A stretch of DNA of 64,000 nucleotides from positions 7,998,001 to 8,062,000 of the forward strand of contig NZ_CP028369.1 of the NCBI RefSeq assembly GCF_003032475.1. The letters run 5' to 3'. This document shows positions 31,784 through 40,532 of this stretch, piece by piece. Position 1 is the stretch's first letter. Each line of letters starts with the position of its first letter. The DNA comes from Streptomyces sp. P3 (lineage in GTDB: Bacteria > Actinomycetota > Actinomycetes > Streptomycetales > Streptomycetaceae). Both the position numbers and the translations under genes were made by a program. A model generated the notes under the pieces. That model saw nothing but the letters and a program-made list of their open reading frames with translations. It was not told where the DNA came from and did no database searches.

Positions 31784-32023
31784 TCACGGGTGCCCGGCGC
31801 TGGGCTGCGCGGGCCCCCGCTCTCCCACGCTGACCAGCCCGGTCTCGTAGGCGGCGATCACTGCCTGGACGCGGTCGCGCAGTTGCAGCTTGCCGAGTAC
31901 GCGGGAGACACGGGTCTTGACCGTGGTCTCGGCCAGGTGCAGACGGCCGGCCACTGCGGCGTTGCTCAGTCCGCGGGCCACCGGACCCAGGACCTCACGT
32001 TCGCGCGAGGTCAGCGAGGCCAG
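31784..32023 (-). pseudogene. Response regulator remnant: LuxR-type HTH without receiver
   Basis: The 79 C-terminal residues ([19 protein letters not shown] to [16 protein letters not shown]) are a clean NarL/LuxR-type DNA-binding domain with a normal stop. The 120 or so residues of receiver domain that should precede it are absent in every frame. The frame upstream runs into non-homologous sequence and then opposite the TerD gene. It is most likely a 5'-deleted response regulator. The other possibility, a stand-alone LuxR peptide, lacks any good start codon with ribosome binding site. Confidence 0.7.
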
Positions 32024-32252
32024 GTCGTGGTGGATCGCCGTGCCCTGGCTCCCTTGCCGCGTGAACCTGGGGGCGCTGCTGCCCGCGGGGCGGGCGGCAG
32101 CGGCGCGTACCGCGACCGCACTGCGCACCGAACAGGTCCAAAAGCGCCGTCGGGCCCACGACGCCCACATCGTCGACCGCGATGCGGGAACCGCGGAGCC
32201 ACCAGGCAGACTCTGCGGTTGTAGTCCCTTCTGACATAAGGATGAGCCACGC

Positions 32253-32837
32253 ATGATCACCCTCACCAAGGAAGACGGCCCGGCCGACCTGGACGGAGTC
32301 ACCCGTCTGTCCATCGGGGTCTCCTGGGACCCCACCGCCGGCAGCAGCGGCGGCGTGCTGGGCAAGCTGCGCCGCAAGACCGGCACCGACCTCGACCTGA
32401 TCGCCGTCGCCATGCAGGGCACGGACCCGGTGCGTCTCGCGGGCCTCGACTCGCTGGACCCGATGGGCAACGGCTCGCTGGTGCACAGCGGTGACAACCA
32501 GACCGGCCACGGGGACGGGGACGACGAGACGGTGACCGTCGAGTTCGCCCGGATACCGGCCAACATCACGTCGATCGTGTTCGTCGCCGCGGCCTACAAG
32601 AAGGGCAGCTCCTTCCAGAAGGCGCGCAACATCAGCTTCAAGGTCTATGACGCGACCGGCGGCACCTCCCAGCAGGTCGCCGACATCTGGCCGAGCCTGC
32701 TCACTCAGGACAACGGCTGCGCCGTGGCGAAGGCCCTGCGGGTCGGCGGCAGTTGGAAACTCGAGGTGATCAACGTGACGGGCAAGGTCAAGCAGGGCGA
32801 CGAACACGCCCTGATGCGTTTCGCCGTCAGCAAGTAG
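32253..32837 (+). CDS. TerD-family stress protein
   Basis: The 194-residue TerD-domain protein has the opening [30 protein letters not shown] start, the D-x-D motif in [10 protein letters not shown] and the second Ca-binding block [17 protein letters not shown]. TerD proteins bind calcium and are linked to tellurite, phage and general stress resistance; their mechanism is unclear. It lacks the GVNL start of many TerD proteins. The start follows GGATGAG. An unknown Gly/Asp-rich protein lies 51 bases downstream and is probably co-transcribed. Confidence 0.9.
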   Translation: MITLTKEDGPADLDGVTRLSIGVSWDPTAGSSGGVLGKLRRKTGTDLDLIAVAMQGTDPVRLAGLDSLDPMGNGSLVHSGDNQTGHGDGDDETVTVEFARIPANITSIVFVAAAYKKGSSFQKARNISFKVYDATGGTSQQVADIWPSLLTQDNGCAVAKALRVGGSWKLEVINVTGKVKQGDEHALMRFAVSK

Positions 32838-32888
32838 CGATGCGTACAGGTGGGTTCTGTCGAGCCGAGTGTGTGAACGGGGGCAAGG

Positions 32889-33932
32889 ATGAACCGGGTG
32901 CTCTACGGTGAACGGTCGTGGAACCCGCTCGCGCGGACCGTGGACCTGACCGAGGACCACATGCGCAGGGGCGGCAGGACCACCTCGCTGAGCGAACTCA
33001 ACCTCGCTGCCATGGCCGACGCGTTCCAGCGCGGGTACTGGCTCGGCGGAGGCGGGACGGAGCGCCCGCTGGAGCGGCTGGCGGAGGACGCGGGGGTGGT
33101 GCCGGTGACCCGCGTCACGGGCGCCGCCGTGCCGGTGAGGGTGCGGCGGGCCGCCGAGTTCGCCCGCGGCCTGGGAGAGCTGGCGGTACGGCAGTGCGGT
33201 GGGCCCGCCCAGGTGGCCGCCCTGGCGGACCGGGCCCGGGCCGAGGAGGTGCCGCTCTGGATCGCCCGGCGCTTCGCACCGGGCCCGGCCGGGCCGATAA
33301 CCGTCGCCGTGGACCGGCGTCTGGTGCGCGTGGACGCGTGGGGGCCACACGCCCCCGTCGTGCGGATCCGGGCCCCGCAGGGCTTCGACCCCTACTCCAC
33401 CGAACAGTCCGCCGGCCTGCGCCTGACGGTCGACGGCGTCGCTGCGCGGCTGACACTGAGGAAGAAGCTGCGCAGATCCAGAAGTCACGTGGAGGTGCGG
33501 CTGCCGGGGCGGCGCTGGGTGCTGCGCCGGGAGAACGCGCTGACCTCGCGGTTGCTGCGCGACGAACGGTGTGTCGCCCTGCTGACGAGGCCCCCGCGCC
33601 GACCGGCGCCCGAGCCTGGAGCGGTACTGCTGCCGCTGGCGTCCGTGCGGTACGAGAGTCCCGATCCGCTGGACGCCGTCGTGGCACAGGTCTTCGCCGT
33701 GGCCTTCGGGCTCGGCGACACGACGGGCTCGGCGCGGTTCCGGTCGGAGCGGCGTCCGGCGCGCGGGGCCGAGCCCGTCGCCGACGACGAGGGGTGGGGC
33801 CGCCCCTGGTTCACCAACCTCGGCAGGGGGAGCGACGACAACGAACCCGGCGGCGGTGACGGCTGGGGTGCGGACGGCGGCGGAGGCGACAGCGGGGGTG
33901 ACGGGGGAGGCGGGGACGGCGGGGGTGACTAG
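32889..33932 (+). CDS. Hypothetical protein with Gly/Asp-rich tail
   Basis: The 347-residue protein has no domain I recognise. The N-terminal 70 residues include LSELNLAAMADAFQRGYWLGGGG. The middle is rich in Arg and Val and includes a beta-strand-like stretch (TLRKKLRRSRSHVEVRLPGRRW). The last 40 residues are a low-complexity GGGDGWGADGGGGDSGG tail. It shares a probable message with the TerD gene, so a partnership with TerD is possible but unproven. It ends 49 bases before the convergent DevR gene. Confidence 0.7.
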   Translation: MNRVLYGERSWNPLARTVDLTEDHMRRGGRTTSLSELNLAAMADAFQRGYWLGGGGTERPLERLAEDAGVVPVTRVTGAAVPVRVRRAAEFARGLGELAVRQCGGPAQVAALADRARAEEVPLWIARRFAPGPAGPITVAVDRRLVRVDAWGPHAPVVRIRAPQGFDPYSTEQSAGLRLTVDGVAARLTLRKKLRRSRSHVEVRLPGRRWVLRRENALTSRLLRDERCVALLTRPPRRPAPEPGAVLLPLASVRYESPDPLDAVVAQVFAVAFGLGDTTGSARFRSERRPARGAEPVADDEGWGRPWFTNLGRGSDDNEPGGGDGWGADGGGGDSGGDGGGGDGGGD

Positions 33933-33981
33933 GCGACGGACTGGCGTGGAAGCCGACGGTGCCCGGGCGACTGCCGGAACG

Positions 33982-34683
33982 TCACCTCGCCCGGCGTTCG
34001 CCCGCTTCCGGCTGCTCCAGGTGGGAGGCGAGGACCGCGGCCTGGACCCGGCGCTGCACGCCCAGCTTGGCCAGGAGGCGGGAGATGTGGTTCTTGACGG
34101 TCTTCTCGGAGAGGTAGAGCTTCTTGCCGATCTCGCGATTGGTCAGCCCCTCGCCGATGAGGGCCAGGATGTCCCTCTCGCGCGGTGACAGGCTCGCCAG
34201 CTCGGACGGCACGGCGGGGTCGTCCACCGGGTCGGCCCGCAGCGAACGCATCAGGCGGGCCGTGGTCGAGGGGTCCAGCATCGACTGGCCCGAGGCCACC
34301 GTGCGCACCGCCGAGACCAGGTCGGACCCCTTGATCTGCTTGAGGACGTAGCCCGAGGCGCCGGCCATGATCGCGTCGAGCAGGGCCTCCTCGTCGTCGA
34401 ACGAGGTCAGCATCAGACAGGCCAGTTCCGGCATCTGGCTGCGCAACTCCCGGCAGACCGAGATCCCGTCGCCGTCCGGCAGCCGTACGTCCAGGACGGC
34501 GACGTCGGGGCGCAGTGCCGGGCCCCGGGCGAGCGCGTGGTCGACGGTGCCCGCGTCACCGATCACCGAGATGTCCGGCTCGGCCTCGAGCAGGTCCGCC
34601 AGACCGCGTCGGACGACCTCGTGGTCGTCCAGCAGGAACACCCGGATCGGGTTCTGCTCGCTGAACGTGCGCGGCTCTGGCAT
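33982..34683 (-). CDS. devR: DevR/DosR-like response regulator (NarL family)
   Basis: The 233-residue response regulator has a receiver with acidic pocket LLDDHEV, phospho-acceptor Asp in [11 protein letters not shown], Thr/Ser in [10 protein letters not shown] and Lys in YVLKQIKG. After a linker comes a LuxR-type HTH ([19 protein letters not shown], then [19 protein letters not shown]). The order and the [13 protein letters not shown] block are close to mycobacterial DevR/DosR. It should be phosphorylated by the DevS-like kinase at 46815 and bind the GGGNCNNNNGNCCC sites of the region. One such site lies 83-96 bases upstream of its own start, so autoregulation is likely. Confidence 0.92.
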   Translation of the reverse strand: MPEPRTFSEQNPIRVFLLDDHEVVRRGLADLLEAEPDISVIGDAGTVDHALARGPALRPDVAVLDVRLPDGDGISVCRELRSQMPELACLMLTSFDDEEALLDAIMAGASGYVLKQIKGSDLVSAVRTVASGQSMLDPSTTARLMRSLRADPVDDPAVPSELASLSPRERDILALIGEGLTNREIGKKLYLSEKTVKNHISRLLAKLGVQRRVQAAVLASHLEQPEAGERRAR

Positions 34684-34765
34684 GGTGATCCCTCGTTCCC
34701 CGGCAAAGGCCGGACAGCGACCTGTCCGTGCTTCCGATCATCACGCGCGGGGGCCGAGTGCGCCA

Positions 34766-34779
34766 GGGCCGACCGGCCC
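34766..34779. promoter_or_regulatory. DevR box upstream of devR (exact)
   Basis: GGGCCGACCGGCCC fits the DosR core GGGNCNNNNGNCCC exactly and extends to a 16-base palindrome AGGGCC-GACC-GGCCCT. It lies about 83-96 bases before the devR start. Confidence 0.7.
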
Positions 34780-34804
34780 TACTCCGCCGGCCGGGTCCGG
34801 CGCG

Positions 34805-35269
34805 TCAGATGAGGCTGCCGGCGCCGTAGGGGGCGTACAGGTCGAGGAGGCGGGTCCGGGCCGAACGCAGACGGTGGGCGAGGACCCGGCCCACCCACTG
34901 GCCGATCTCATGACCCAGGGCCGGGTCGTCCTGGCACATCGACCGGACGGCCGTGGCGTCGAACTCGTAGGCCCGCACCGGAGTCATCGCCTCGGCGCCC
35001 ATCTGCCAGGCGTGCGGGGGGATCAGCCAGGACCAGCCGACCAGCTCGTTGTGACCGAGGCTCTCGATGACGGCCGCCCGACGGCCCGGTACGCGCATGT
35101 CGAGATCGACCCTGCCGGTGCGGATGATCCAGAAGCGGTCGGCGCGTTCGCCCTCTTCGAACAGACGCGTTCCCTGGGGGACACTGACCTCGCGGGCGAA
35201 GCGCATGAGCCGCTCGCGGTGCTCGGCGGACAGCGAGTGCACGATGTCGGGGGTTGAGGTGGTGGGCAT
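34805..35269 (-). CDS. Cyclic-nucleotide-binding-domain protein without DNA-binding domain
   Basis: The 154-residue protein has the CRP cupin-like fold: VPQGTRLFEEGERADRFWIIRTGRVDL and the phosphate-binding-cassette region ESLGHNELVGWSWL. The chain ends soon after the C-helix region, so the HTH domain of CRP/FNR is missing. It cannot bind DNA in the usual way and may be a sensor or interaction module. It lies upstream of devR on the same strand with 121 bases between, which contain a DevR box. A one-mismatch DevR box lies about 60-73 bases before its own start. Confidence 0.85.
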   Translation of the reverse strand: MPTTSTPDIVHSLSAEHRERLMRFAREVSVPQGTRLFEEGERADRFWIIRTGRVDLDMRVPGRRAAVIESLGHNELVGWSWLIPPHAWQMGAEAMTPVRAYEFDATAVRSMCQDDPALGHEIGQWVGRVLAHRLRSARTRLLDLYAPYGAGSLI

Positions 35270-35328
35270 GACGGGCCTCCCTTGCCGGCTTCGGGCTTCC
35301 GGGGACAGCGTGCGCTTCGTTCATGACG

Positions 35329-35342
35329 GGGACCATGGGCCA
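35329..35342. promoter_or_regulatory. DevR-like box (one mismatch) upstream of the CNBD gene
   Basis: GGGACCATGGGCCA fits the DosR core except for the last base. It lies 60-73 bases before the start of the cyclic-nucleotide-binding protein gene. Confidence 0.45.
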
Positions 35343-35474
35343 TGTGGTCCAGTGACCGGTCCTTTCGGTACCGCACACCGCTTCGCACAGGGCCCCGGAC
35401 CCGTCCGGTTCCCGCGGGGGCCGGGCCCGTCCGGGAGCGTCGGTGAGCGCCTTCGGGGAGCGGGGCCCGGCCGT

Positions 35475-37184
35475 CTACCGACGGTCGAGCCACGCGCGGT
35501 AGGCGGCCACCGCCGTCGGCAGGGTCGGGAAGACGTGGTCCCCGCCGACCGACGCCGCGAGGCCGTATTTCTCGAGGTCGTCCCACAGGTCCTGCTTCAC
35601 CCGGGCGAGGGCGAAGACGATACCGCGGCGGCTCAGTTCGCGTCGCAGATCCTCCACCGCGTCGAGGGCGGTGATGTCGACCTCGACATTGGCCTCGGTG
35701 TTGAGGACGAACCAGCGGACCGGGGCGCTCTGTTCGTCGACGGCGGCCAGGGCGCGACGCCGGAAGTCCTCCGCGTTGGCGAAGAACAGGGGCGAGTCGT
35801 AGCGGTAGACCAGGAGACCGGGGATGGTGCGGGCCTGCGGGTAGTCGTCGACGTCGTGCATGCCGGCCACGCCGGGGACCACACCCTCGATCGCGTCGTG
35901 CGGGCGCGCCACCCGGGTCAGCAGTTCGGCCACCGACAGGCCGACGGCCACGATCACCCCGTACAGGATGTCCAGGGCGAGGACCCCGGCGAGGCACCCG
36001 AGCGCCAGCAGCAGCTCCCTGCGACGGAAGGACGCCAGCCGGCGGAAGCCCGCGAGATCGATCATGCGGACCGCCGCGTAGACGACGAGCGCGCCGAGCA
36101 CGGCGGACGGCGTGCGGGTCAGCAGCGGGCTGAGGAAGAGCAGCACGGCGAGCACCACCGCCGCGGCCACCAGCGAGTACGCCTGGCTGCGGGCGCCGCC
36201 CGTGGAGGCGAGCGCGGTGCGGCTGGCGCTGCTGCTCACCGGGAATCCGTGCAGCACCCCCGCGCCCAGGTTCGCCGCGCCCAGGGCGAGGAACTCCTGG
36301 TCGGGATCGAGCCCGGGGCCTTCGGCGTCGCGGTCGGCGAAGGCCCGCGCGGTGAGGATGAAGTCGGTGTAGGCGACCAGGAGCACGCCGAGCGCGGGCA
36401 GGACGAGGTGCGGCAGCTCACTCAGGTCCGGCACGGCGAGGCCCGGCAGACCGGACGGCACCTCGCCGATGACCTTCAGCCCGTACCGCCCGTCGAGGTC
36501 GAAGAGCACGACGGCGGCCGTGCCGAGGACGAAGGCGACGAGCGGGCCGGGCACGGCGGGGACGTACCGGGCCGTCAGGAAGAGGAACGTGAGCACGACG
36601 GCGGAGAAGACGACGGTCGCCGGGTGCGCGTCGGGCAGGTGGGCGAGGAAGGACCACAGCTGGGGGAAGAACTCGGTACCGCTCACGCGCACCCCGGTCA
36701 GCTTGGGCAGCTGATCCACCATCATGATGAGCGCCACCCCCGCCAGATAGCCGATCAGGACCGGGCGGGACAGCAGATCCGCGAGGAAGCCGAGCCGTAC
36801 CGTCCGGGCGACCAGACAGAGCAGCCCGACCGTGACCGCGAGGGCCGCTGCCAGGGAGGCGTAGCGGCCCGGGTCGCCCGCGGCGAGCGGTGCGATCACG
36901 GCGGCCGTCATGAGAGCCGTCGTGGACTCCGGGCCGACCGACAGCAACCGTGAGGATCCGAACACCGCGTACAGCGCGAGCGCCGGCAGGATCGCCCACA
37001 GTCCGGCCACCGGCGGCAGCCCGGCCACGCCCGCATAGGCCATGACCTGCGGCACCAGATAGGCGGCCACGGTCACCCCGGCGAGCAGGTCGCCCGACAG
37101 CCACGCGCGCCGGTAGCCGAGGAGCGCGACCGCACCGGGCATCAGTCGTCGCCACCCCGCATACCTGGCCGGCCCCTTGGACAT
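35475..37184 (-). CDS. SulP-family anion transporter with STAS domain
   Basis: The 569-residue transporter has about 10-12 hydrophobic segments in its first 400 residues. These include the SulP signature VAAYLVPQVMAYAGVAGLPPVAGLWA, then a C-terminal STAS domain (about 435-555) with LNTEANVEVDITALDAVEDL. SulP proteins move sulfate, bicarbonate, nitrate or other anions. I chose the ATG at 37184 because GAGGGAAGG precedes it; a start at 37211 would add 9 residues. It is divergent from a universal stress protein gene, and several DevR-like boxes lie in the shared 440-base spacer. Confidence 0.92.
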   Translation of the reverse strand: MSKGPARYAGWRRLMPGAVALLGYRRAWLSGDLLAGVTVAAYLVPQVMAYAGVAGLPPVAGLWAILPALALYAVFGSSRLLSVGPESTTALMTAAVIAPLAAGDPGRYASLAAALAVTVGLLCLVARTVRLGFLADLLSRPVLIGYLAGVALIMMVDQLPKLTGVRVSGTEFFPQLWSFLAHLPDAHPATVVFSAVVLTFLFLTARYVPAVPGPLVAFVLGTAAVVLFDLDGRYGLKVIGEVPSGLPGLAVPDLSELPHLVLPALGVLLVAYTDFILTARAFADRDAEGPGLDPDQEFLALGAANLGAGVLHGFPVSSSASRTALASTGGARSQAYSLVAAAVVLAVLLFLSPLLTRTPSAVLGALVVYAAVRMIDLAGFRRLASFRRRELLLALGCLAGVLALDILYGVIVAVGLSVAELLTRVARPHDAIEGVVPGVAGMHDVDDYPQARTIPGLLVYRYDSPLFFANAEDFRRRALAAVDEQSAPVRWFVLNTEANVEVDITALDAVEDLRRELSRRGIVFALARVKQDLWDDLEKYGLAASVGGDHVFPTLPTAVAAYRAWLDRR

Positions 37185-37300
37185 CTGCTGCCTTCCCTCG
37201 TCTGCCCACATGATCCACCGCTGGGTGACCGGCTACGCGCCCTTCGGCGGGGTCCGGCGCGTCAGCAGGGTCACATCGAGTCGAACGGCCCGTGCACACA

Positions 37301-37314
37301 AGGCCGTTCGGCCC
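37301..37314. promoter_or_regulatory. DevR-like box (one mismatch) on the sulP side of the divergent spacer
   Basis: AGGCCGTTCGGCCC differs from the core only in its first base and is part of a longer palindrome with flanking AAGG and CCTT. It lies 117-130 bases before the SulP start. Confidence 0.5.
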
Positions 37315-37526
37315 CTTCGGCGCGGACCTTCGGCATCCGGCGTTCGGCCGGGGGCGGGACCAGAGTAAGTCGGGTCGGGCCACGCCCCGACGTGTCGTCG
37401 GCGGCGACACCCCGGGCGCCGGTCGGCTCCGGGTCCGGCTGCCCGTCGTCCGCGACCACGGCCGACCGCGGTGAACGCCGCCGACGTGGTGAGCCCGCCG
37501 TCCTGCCCCGGCGCGAGGACGTGCGG

Positions 37527-37560
37527 GGGCCGGACGGCCCCGACCCGGGACCAGTGGCCC
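37527..37560. promoter_or_regulatory. Tandem exact DevR boxes upstream of the universal stress operon
   Basis: GGGCCGGACGGCCC (37527-37540) and GGGACCAGTGGCCC (37547-37560) both fit the DosR core exactly and start 20 bases apart, about two helical turns. Paired boxes at about this spacing are typical of strongly induced DosR promoters in mycobacteria. They end 64 bases before the stress protein start. Confidence 0.8.
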
Positions 37561-37624
37561 CTGCCGCGGGAACCGCCCGAAGACGACTCTGGAATCAGAT
37601 CCCTCGCCCCAGGAGGTGGAGATC

Positions 37625-38530
37625 ATGCTCCGCACCATCACCGTAGGTCTCGACGGCTCGCGTGAGAGCCGTGCGGCCGCGGAATGGGCGGCCCGCGAAG
37701 CGAAACTGCGCGGGCTGCCGCTGAAGATCGTCCACGTGTGGGAGCCGGTACCGGAGCCGATGGCTCAGGCGCCGCTCCTCGGCGCGGAGACCCAGCAGCA
37801 CTGGACCGAGAGGGTCCCCCGGGAGGCCGCGCAAGGCCTCCGGCTGCGTCACCCCGGCGTCGAGGTGCACACCGAGCAGGTCTCCGGCAACCCGGCCGAC
37901 GCCTTGGCCGAGGCGGCGAAGAGCGCCGAACTGCTCGTGCTGGGCTCGCGCGGCCTCGGCGGGATCGGCGGGTTCGTGGTCGGCTCGGTCGGCCTGTCCA
38001 CGGTCGCGCACGCGGACCGCCCCGTGGTGCTGGTGCGGGCCCTGGAAGTGGCGGCCGACGAGCATGAGGCGGACCCCGCGGGCGTCCCCTCCGCCGCGAC
38101 GCCCTTCCTGCCCGTCGTCCTCGGACTCGACGTCGAGCACGCGGACGAGACGCTGGTCGAGTTCGCCTTCGACGCCGCCAGGCGCCGGGCGACGTCCCTG
38201 CGGGTCGTCCACGGCTGGAACCCGCCGCCGTACTACGCGTACGGCACGCCCGTCAGCCCCGCCCTGCACGAGGGACTCGCACTCGCCGAAGCCGCGGCCC
38301 TGGAGGAGGCTCTGCGGCCCTGGCAGCAGAAGTACCCGGACGTGCAGGTCGTCGAGGTGTCCCGCTACGGCAGTCCGGCAGTCCACCTCGTGGAGGCCTC
38401 CGGGGACGCCTCTCTCGTCGTCGTGGGCCGGCGTATCCGCCGCAGCCCGTTCGGCGCGCACATCGGCCATGTCACGCACGCCGTCCTGCATCACTGCACC
38501 GCCCCCGTCGCCGTCGTCCCCCACGGCTGA
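37625..38530 (+). CDS. Universal stress protein, two Usp domains
   Basis: The 301-residue protein has two tandem Usp domains. The first ends in the ATP-binding G-2x-G-9x-G-S motif (GSRGLGGIGGFVVGSVGL); the second, from about residue 160, ends in VVVGRRIRRSPFGAHIGHV with a degenerate motif. Paired-domain Usps are the common DosR-regulon form. The ATG at 37625 follows AGGAGGTGG at ideal spacing; an in-frame GTG 9 bases earlier is less likely. It leads a same-strand series with alcohol dehydrogenase, a second Usp and phosphoketolase, behind two exact DevR boxes. Confidence 0.93.
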   Translation: MLRTITVGLDGSRESRAAAEWAAREAKLRGLPLKIVHVWEPVPEPMAQAPLLGAETQQHWTERVPREAAQGLRLRHPGVEVHTEQVSGNPADALAEAAKSAELLVLGSRGLGGIGGFVVGSVGLSTVAHADRPVVLVRALEVAADEHEADPAGVPSAATPFLPVVLGLDVEHADETLVEFAFDAARRRATSLRVVHGWNPPPYYAYGTPVSPALHEGLALAEAAALEEALRPWQQKYPDVQVVEVSRYGSPAVHLVEASGDASLVVVGRRIRRSPFGAHIGHVTHAVLHHCTAPVAVVPHG

Positions 38531-38590
38531 CCCACCCCCGGCCCCGGCCACCCCCCATCACTCCCGATCACTCGCGAGGAGAAGAGAACC

Positions 38591-39613
38591 ATGAAGGCAG
38601 CGGTCGTACGAGCGTTCGGTGAGCCCCTGGTCATCGAGGAACGCCCCGACCCCGAGCCCGGCCCGGGCCAGGTCCGCGTCCGGGTGGAGGCGTCCGGGCT
38701 GTGCCACACCGACATCCACGCGGCCCACGGTGACTGGCCGGTCAGGCCGAACCCGCCGTTCGTCCCCGGGCACGAGGGAGTCGGCCTGGTGGAGGCGCTC
38801 GGCGAGGGAGTCACCCACCTCTCCGTCGGGCAGCGGGTCGCCGTTCCGTGGCTGGGCAAGGCCTGCGGGCGGTGCGAGCACTGTCTGTCCGGCTGGGAGA
38901 CGCTCTGCGAGCAGCAGATCAACACGGGCTACGGATGCGACGGCGGGCATGCCGAGAAGATGCTCGCCTGGGCCGACTTCGCCCAGCCCGTGCCCGACGG
39001 GATCACCGCCCTGGAGGCCGCCCCGCTGACCTGTGCGGGCGTCACGACGTACAAGGCGCTCAAGGTCGCCGACGTCAGGCCCGCCCAGCTCGTCGCGATC
39101 TCCGGCGTCGGCGGCCTCGGCCACCTGGCCGTGCAGTACGCGAAGATCGCCGGAGCCACGGTCGCCGCGATCGACGTCACCGACGAGAAGCTCGAACTGG
39201 CCGCCGAACTCGGCGCGGACATCGTCGTCGACGCCCGCAAGGAGAACGTCGGCGAGGTGCTCAGGCGGCACGGCGGCGCCCACGCGGCCATCGCGCTCGC
39301 GGTGAACGACGCGGCGTTCGAAGCGGTCAACTCCGGGCTGCGGCGCGGCGGCAAGCTGGTCATGGTGGCCCTGCCGGCACACGGCACGGTCCGCGTCCCC
39401 GTCTTCGACACCGTCCTGAACGGCACCTCGGTGATCGGCTCGATCGTCGGCACCCGGCAGGACCTCGCCGAGGTCTTCCAGCTGCACGCGGCCGGCCGCA
39501 CGCGGGTCGTCTACGAGGCCCGCCCCCTCGCCTCCGTCAACGACTCCATCGACGAGGTGCTGCGCGGCGAGGTCAAGGCCCGGATCGTGTTCGACCTGGA
39601 CGCGGGACGGTGA
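38591..39613 (+). CDS. adhP: Zinc-dependent alcohol dehydrogenase (AdhP type)
   Basis: The 340-residue medium-chain dehydrogenase has catalytic zinc ligands in [14 protein letters not shown] and PGHEGVG. The four structural-zinc Cys lie in [17 protein letters not shown], and the Rossmann motif is [15 protein letters not shown]. It interconverts ethanol and acetaldehyde (or similar) with NAD(H). In this setting it can reoxidise NADH by fermentation when respiration stops. It lies 60 bases after the first stress protein gene and overlaps the second (GTGA), so the three are an operon. Confidence 0.94.
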   Translation: MKAAVVRAFGEPLVIEERPDPEPGPGQVRVRVEASGLCHTDIHAAHGDWPVRPNPPFVPGHEGVGLVEALGEGVTHLSVGQRVAVPWLGKACGRCEHCLSGWETLCEQQINTGYGCDGGHAEKMLAWADFAQPVPDGITALEAAPLTCAGVTTYKALKVADVRPAQLVAISGVGGLGHLAVQYAKIAGATVAAIDVTDEKLELAAELGADIVVDARKENVGEVLRRHGGAHAAIALAVNDAAFEAVNSGLRRGGKLVMVALPAHGTVRVPVFDTVLNGTSVIGSIVGTRQDLAEVFQLHAAGRTRVVYEARPLASVNDSIDEVLRGEVKARIVFDLDAGR

Positions 39614-40491
39614 GCGCCGTGGATCTCCCGATCGTCGTCGGAGTGGACGGCTCGGAGCCGAGCCTGCGGGCCGTCGACTGGGCGGCCGACGAGGCCGCCC
39701 TGCGCGGGGCCCCGCTGCGGCTGGTGTACGCCTCCCTCTGGGAGCGCTACGAGGGCGAGTCCCTCGCGGAGGACCTCGGCAAGCCGTCCGAGCAGGTGCG
39801 GGCCGCGGACATCGTGCGGGTGGCCGCGGAGCGCGCCCGGCTGCGGCAGCCCGGCGTCGGGATCTCCACCGACGTGCTGCCGGAGGAGCCCGAGTACGCG
39901 CTCGTGCACGAGGGGCACCGTGCCTGCGCCCTGGTGCTCGGCAGCCGGGGCCGCAGCGGCTTCGTCGACATGCTGCTCGGGTCGGTCGGCCTGACCGTCG
40001 CCGCCCACGCGGACTGCCCGGTGATCGTGGTGCGTCCCGGCGGCGACAACCGGGTCCGAGCGGACGCGCGCGGCCGCGTGACCGTGGGCGTCGGCGAGCA
40101 GGGGGAGGACTCCGCCGCCCTGCGCTTCGCCGCCCGGGAGGTGCAGCTGCGCCACGCGACCCTGGACGCCGTACGGGCCTGGCGGTGCCCCTCGCACGAG
40201 ACCACGGACCACCCGCTGCTGGCCGGCGAACCCGCGCGTCTGCACGAGCAGCACGCCGTCGAAGTCCTGGACCGGGCGCTGAAGGGGACGCCCGCGGAGA
40301 TCGACCTGCACCGGCGGACGGTCGAGGGCCCCGCCAGGAAGGTCCTGCTGCATGCCTCGCGCGAGGCCGACCTGGTGGTGGTCGGGGCCCGCCGCAACCC
40401 GGGACACCTGGGGCTCCAGCTGGGCCGGGTGTCCCACGCGCTCCTGCACCACTCCGCCTGCGCCGTCGCGGTCGTCCCCGAGCAGGCGTGA
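39610..40491 (+). CDS. Universal stress protein, two Usp domains
   Basis: This second paired-domain Usp has 293 residues. The first domain carries [18 protein letters not shown], matching the ATP-binding motif; the second ends in [21 protein letters not shown], a variant form. The GTG start overlaps the adhP stop by four bases, so translation is coupled. The phosphoketolase gene begins 41 bases after its stop and is probably in the same message. Confidence 0.92.
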   Translation: MSAVDLPIVVGVDGSEPSLRAVDWAADEAALRGAPLRLVYASLWERYEGESLAEDLGKPSEQVRAADIVRVAAERARLRQPGVGISTDVLPEEPEYALVHEGHRACALVLGSRGRSGFVDMLLGSVGLTVAAHADCPVIVVRPGGDNRVRADARGRVTVGVGEQGEDSAALRFAAREVQLRHATLDAVRAWRCPSHETTDHPLLAGEPARLHEQHAVEVLDRALKGTPAEIDLHRRTVEGPARKVLLHASREADLVVVGARRNPGHLGLQLGRVSHALLHHSACAVAVVPEQA

Positions 40492-40532
40492 CGGAAATGG
40501 CCGTCCACACCGACGATTTCAGGAGTCCCACG

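Noticed and set aside
32030..32237. A small minus-strand ORF ([19 protein letters not shown]) between the LuxR remnant and TerD
   Set aside because: There is no ribosome binding site and I recognise no family. It may be part of the missing response regulator's replacement sequence; not supportable as a gene.
34712..34727. GGACAGCGACCTGTCC palindrome upstream of devR
   Set aside because: It is palindromic but does not fit the DevR core, and I found no second copy near a related gene; it could be chance.
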